The notes under the pieces are model-generated. The model was not told the DNA's origin and searched no databases. It worked only from the letters and a program-made list of their open reading frames with translations. The position numbers and the translations under genes are program-made. From positions 14,288-78,287 of the forward strand of contig JBKAGO010000049.1 in assembly GCA_046290435.1 (NCBI GenBank): DNA of 64,000 bases, given 5' to 3'. Below are positions 62,286 to 64,000 of this stretch, piece by piece; the stretch's first letter is position 1; each line of letters opens with the position of its first letter. The stretch comes from CAVQUE01 sp046290435. Lineage in GTDB: Bacteria > Actinomycetota > Acidimicrobiia > Acidimicrobiales > UBA8592.

Positions 62286-62495
62286 GTGCGACGCGCCATC
62301 CTGTCGCTGCTCGCCGTGGCGTTGACGATCCCGGTGCTCATCGGGGTCGTGCGCGGCTCGTACTCGCTCGAGATCGCCGCGCTGCGGATCGCGGTGCTCG
62401 CCATCGCGGTGCCGGTGGTCGATGTGGCCATCGCGCAGCTGTTGCGTCTGACCACGGCGCTGATGGCCGCCCCGAGCTCCAGGTCCGAGGCCTGA
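62286..62495 (+). CDS. Small two-helix membrane protein
   Basis: 69 residues, 3 bp after the flhF-like gene, GTG start. MRRAILSLLAVALTIPVLIGVVRGSYSLEIAALRIAVLAIAVPVVDVAIAQLLRLTTALM: two hydrophobic segments. No family recognised. The position suggests a role with the flagellar genes (a FliL or MotB remnant is not supported). Confidence 0.55.
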   Translation: MRRAILSLLAVALTIPVLIGVVRGSYSLEIAALRIAVLAIAVPVVDVAIAQLLRLTTALMAAPSSRSEA

Positions 62496-62588
62496 ACCGG
62501 CGCGCGAACGGGCGGGTGAGAGCTCCCGTCGGAGGGGCCGTCGGCTGGCCGGGGTGATCTTCCACCGAAGATTTCCGTCGGTGGTTCC

Positions 62589-62615
62589 TCAACTCGGATG
62601 CGGAGATCCCGATTG
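62589..62615 (+). promoter_or_regulatory. Sigma-28-like promoter for fliC
   Basis: TCAA at 62589-62592, 15-base spacer, CCCGATTG at 62608-62615. Leader ~50 nt to the flagellin start at 62671. The hairpin CCACCGA-N9-TCGGTGG just upstream (62562-62584) may end the previous transcript. Confidence 0.65.
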
Positions 62616-62622
62616 AGGCCGT

Positions 62623-62642
62623 GTCGGACACGGAAGTCCGGC
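62623..62642 (+). promoter_or_regulatory. GGA-hexaloop hairpin in the fliC leader (candidate CsrA site)
   Basis: GTCGGAC-ACGGAA-GTCCGGC: stem of about seven pairs (one G-T) with hexaloop A-C-GGA-A. A second ANGGA (ATGGA, 62656-62660) overlaps the GGAGGA ribosome site, 26 nt downstream, the arrangement of CsrA-repressed flagellin leaders. Confidence 0.65.
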
Positions 62643-62670
62643 TCGAAACTCTCTCATGGAGGAATGAACA

Positions 62671-63492
62671 ATGAGCTTGCGGATCAACTCGAACACCGCT
62701 GCTTTCAACGCCTACCGGAACCTGTCGATCAACGACGGGATGCTCTCGAAGTCTCTCGAGAAGCTGTCCTCGGGCTTCCGCGTCAACCGCGCCGCCGACG
62801 ATGCCGCAGGCCTCGTCAAGTCGGAGTCGTTGCGCTCGGACATCCGGGGCCTCGGCCAGGCAGTCAAGAATGCCCAGGACGGCATCAGCTTCGTCCAGAC
62901 CGCTGAAGGTGCCCTCGTCGAGGTCCACAGCATCCTCCAGCGCATGAACGAGCTGGCCGTCTCGGCCGCCAACACGGCCACCTCCGACGGTGTCGCCGAA
63001 CAGGCCGAACTCGAGCAGCTCCGCACCCAGCTGGGCGAGATCGGCAGCCAGACCCGCTTCGCCGGCATCGACGTGTTCAGCGCCGACGAGCAGACCTTCC
63101 ACATCGGCTCGGCTGCCGGCGAGACCATCGGCATCACCACCGGCGTCCTGACGACCGCCTCGGTCGGTAGCGACGCCATCGACATCTCCGGCCTCGACCT
63201 GGCTGCCGCCGGCGGCGCCGACACGGCGATCGACACCATCCGCGACGCGATCGCCAGCGTGTCGACCACCCGTGGCGACCTCGGTGCCATCCAGAACCGG
63301 CTCGAGACCACCGTGCGCAACCTGCAGGTGTCGATCGAGAACCTGTCGGCGTCGGAGTCCCGCATCCGTGACACCGACATGGCCGCCGAGATGGCGAACT
63401 TCACCCGGAACCAGATCATGATGCAGGCCGGTACGTCCATGTTGGCCCAGGCCAACGCCGTCCCTCAGAACGTCCTGGCGCTCCTCCGATAA
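62671..63492 (+). CDS. fliC: Flagellin
   Basis: 273 residues, a short flagellin. Conserved N-terminal domain: SLRINSNTAAFNAYRNLSINDGMLSKSLEKLSSGFRVNRAADDAAGLVKSESLRSDIRGLGQAVKNAQDGISFVQTAEGALVEVHSILQRMNELAVSAANTA. Conserved C-terminal domain: DLGAIQNRLETTVRNLQVSIENLSASESRIRDTDMAAEMANFTRNQIMMQAGTSMLAQANAVPQNVLALLR. The central variable D2/D3 region is nearly absent (~80 residues). GGAGGA ribosome site at a good distance from the ATG. Exported and polymerised as filament. Confidence 0.98.
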   Translation: MSLRINSNTAAFNAYRNLSINDGMLSKSLEKLSSGFRVNRAADDAAGLVKSESLRSDIRGLGQAVKNAQDGISFVQTAEGALVEVHSILQRMNELAVSAANTATSDGVAEQAELEQLRTQLGEIGSQTRFAGIDVFSADEQTFHIGSAAGETIGITTGVLTTASVGSDAIDISGLDLAAAGGADTAIDTIRDAIASVSTTRGDLGAIQNRLETTVRNLQVSIENLSASESRIRDTDMAAEMANFTRNQIMMQAGTSMLAQANAVPQNVLALLR

Positions 63493-63574
63493 CCGGATCG
63501 GAGCTGACTGATGGCACGACGTGACCCAGTCGTGTCGTCGACGCCAGGACACGAACGAGGAGATGGTGCACACA

Positions 63575-63958
63575 ATGGACGGCCGTGATCGATATCTCGC
63601 CGAACGGGTGACGACGGCAACCCCCGGGCAGCTCATCAAGATGCTGCTCGACCGGTTGCTGGTGGAACTCGACATGGCGAAGACACGCCTCGACAGCGGG
63701 GAGCGACCCGCAGCATCGCCACACATCCTGCGAGCGCAGGACATCGTGACGGAGCTGCGGAGCTCGTTGAACCTCGATGCCGGCGACATCGCCGGGCAGC
63801 TCGACGACTTGTACTCGTACGCCTTCGCCGAGCTGGTCGAAGCCCATCTGGGCGGCGACCCGACACACATCGGCAACGCGGCCACCGTCCTCGCCCCCGT
63901 GCAGGACGCGTGGACCCACGTGCTGGGGTCGCAGTCGCAACCCGCGGCTGCCGTCTGA
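63575..63958 (+). CDS. fliS: Flagellin export chaperone FliS
   Basis: 127 residues from the ATG at 63575; an ATG at 63563 in the same frame is also possible. Starts MDGRDRYLAERVTTATPGQLIKMLLDRLLVELDMAKTRL with the FliS helix that binds the flagellin C-terminus, then HILRAQDIVTELRSSLNLDAGDIAGQLDDLYSYAFAELVEAHLGGD. 82 bp after fliC; keeps flagellin from polymerising in the cytoplasm. Ends 42 bp before the window edge. Confidence 0.93.
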   Translation: MDGRDRYLAERVTTATPGQLIKMLLDRLLVELDMAKTRLDSGERPAASPHILRAQDIVTELRSSLNLDAGDIAGQLDDLYSYAFAELVEAHLGGDPTHIGNAATVLAPVQDAWTHVLGSQSQPAAAV

Positions 63959-64000
63959 ACCTCGACGAGCAGGGACGAAAGAGCTCGCCGGTCGCGGGGG

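Overview
The window looks like chromosomal DNA from a high-GC, motile actinobacterium. Acidimicrobiia is my best guess, inferred from gene content and order without any search. The order gyrA / DUF3566 membrane protein / tRNA-Ile, and the set kinase-sigma-antisigma-trxB-trxA-cwlM-parB-parA-rsmG-jag-yidC-yidD-rnpA-rpmH-dnaA-dnaN-recF-DUF721-gyrB-gyrA, match what is known around oriC in mycobacteria and other Actinomycetota. A large flagellar cluster is attached to this region.

Layout. 1-5.1 kb: small polysaccharide-type cluster (HPr-kinase-like protein, polysaccharide deacetylase, GT4 glycosyltransferase), then a repeat-built coiled-coil membrane protein and a polytopic membrane protein. 5.1-15.8 kb: metabolic genes (acetyltransferase, CoA-transferase, lipoprotein, PIG-L deacetylase, RNB nuclease, kynurenine monooxygenase plus tryptophan 2,3-dioxygenase bracketed by two copies of a ~90-bp palindrome, acyltransferase, inositol-phosphatase family enzyme, two DUF202 proteins) and a FliA/WhiG-type sigma factor. 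16-28 kb, minus strand: dehydrogenase-like protein, tRNA-Ile, DUF3566 protein, TadE-M15 fusion, gyrA, gyrB, DUF721, recF, dnaN, dnaA. 27.9-28.5 kb: probable oriC with DnaA boxes. 28.5-35.7 kb, plus strand: rpmH, rnpA, yidD, yidC, jag, rsmG, a 1.6-kb gene-poor interval with three parS sites and an IS256-type transposase remnant, parA, parB. 36-43.9 kb, minus strand: CwlM-like pseudo-amidase, trxA, trxB, membrane protein, anti-sigma factor, ECF sigma factor, Ser/Thr kinase, degV, acetyltransferase.

44-64 kb is flagellar. On the minus strand flgB, flgC, fliE, fliF, fliG, fliJ, lytic transglycosylase, fliK, flgD and flgE run as one long unit, with csrA-fliW and an M15 peptidase at its far end. 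On the plus strand fliM, fliN, fliO, fliP, fliQ, fliR, a J-domain gene, flhA, a truncated flhF-like gene, a small membrane protein, fliC and fliS run in the other direction. fliH, fliI and flhB are missing from their usual places; a J-domain gene stands where flhB normally lies.

Main regulatory observation: four or five sites of the form TCAA-N15/16-(C)CGAT-like lie upstream of flgB, fliM, fliP, the J-domain gene and fliC, matching sigma-28 promoters; a weaker one precedes the sigma gene. Leaders of flgB, fliP, the J-domain gene and fliC each contain a short hairpin presenting GGA in its loop, the classical form of a CsrA site. With csrA-fliW in the same cluster this suggests that sigma-28 and CsrA/FliW jointly control the flagellar transcripts. 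This is inference from sequence patterns only.
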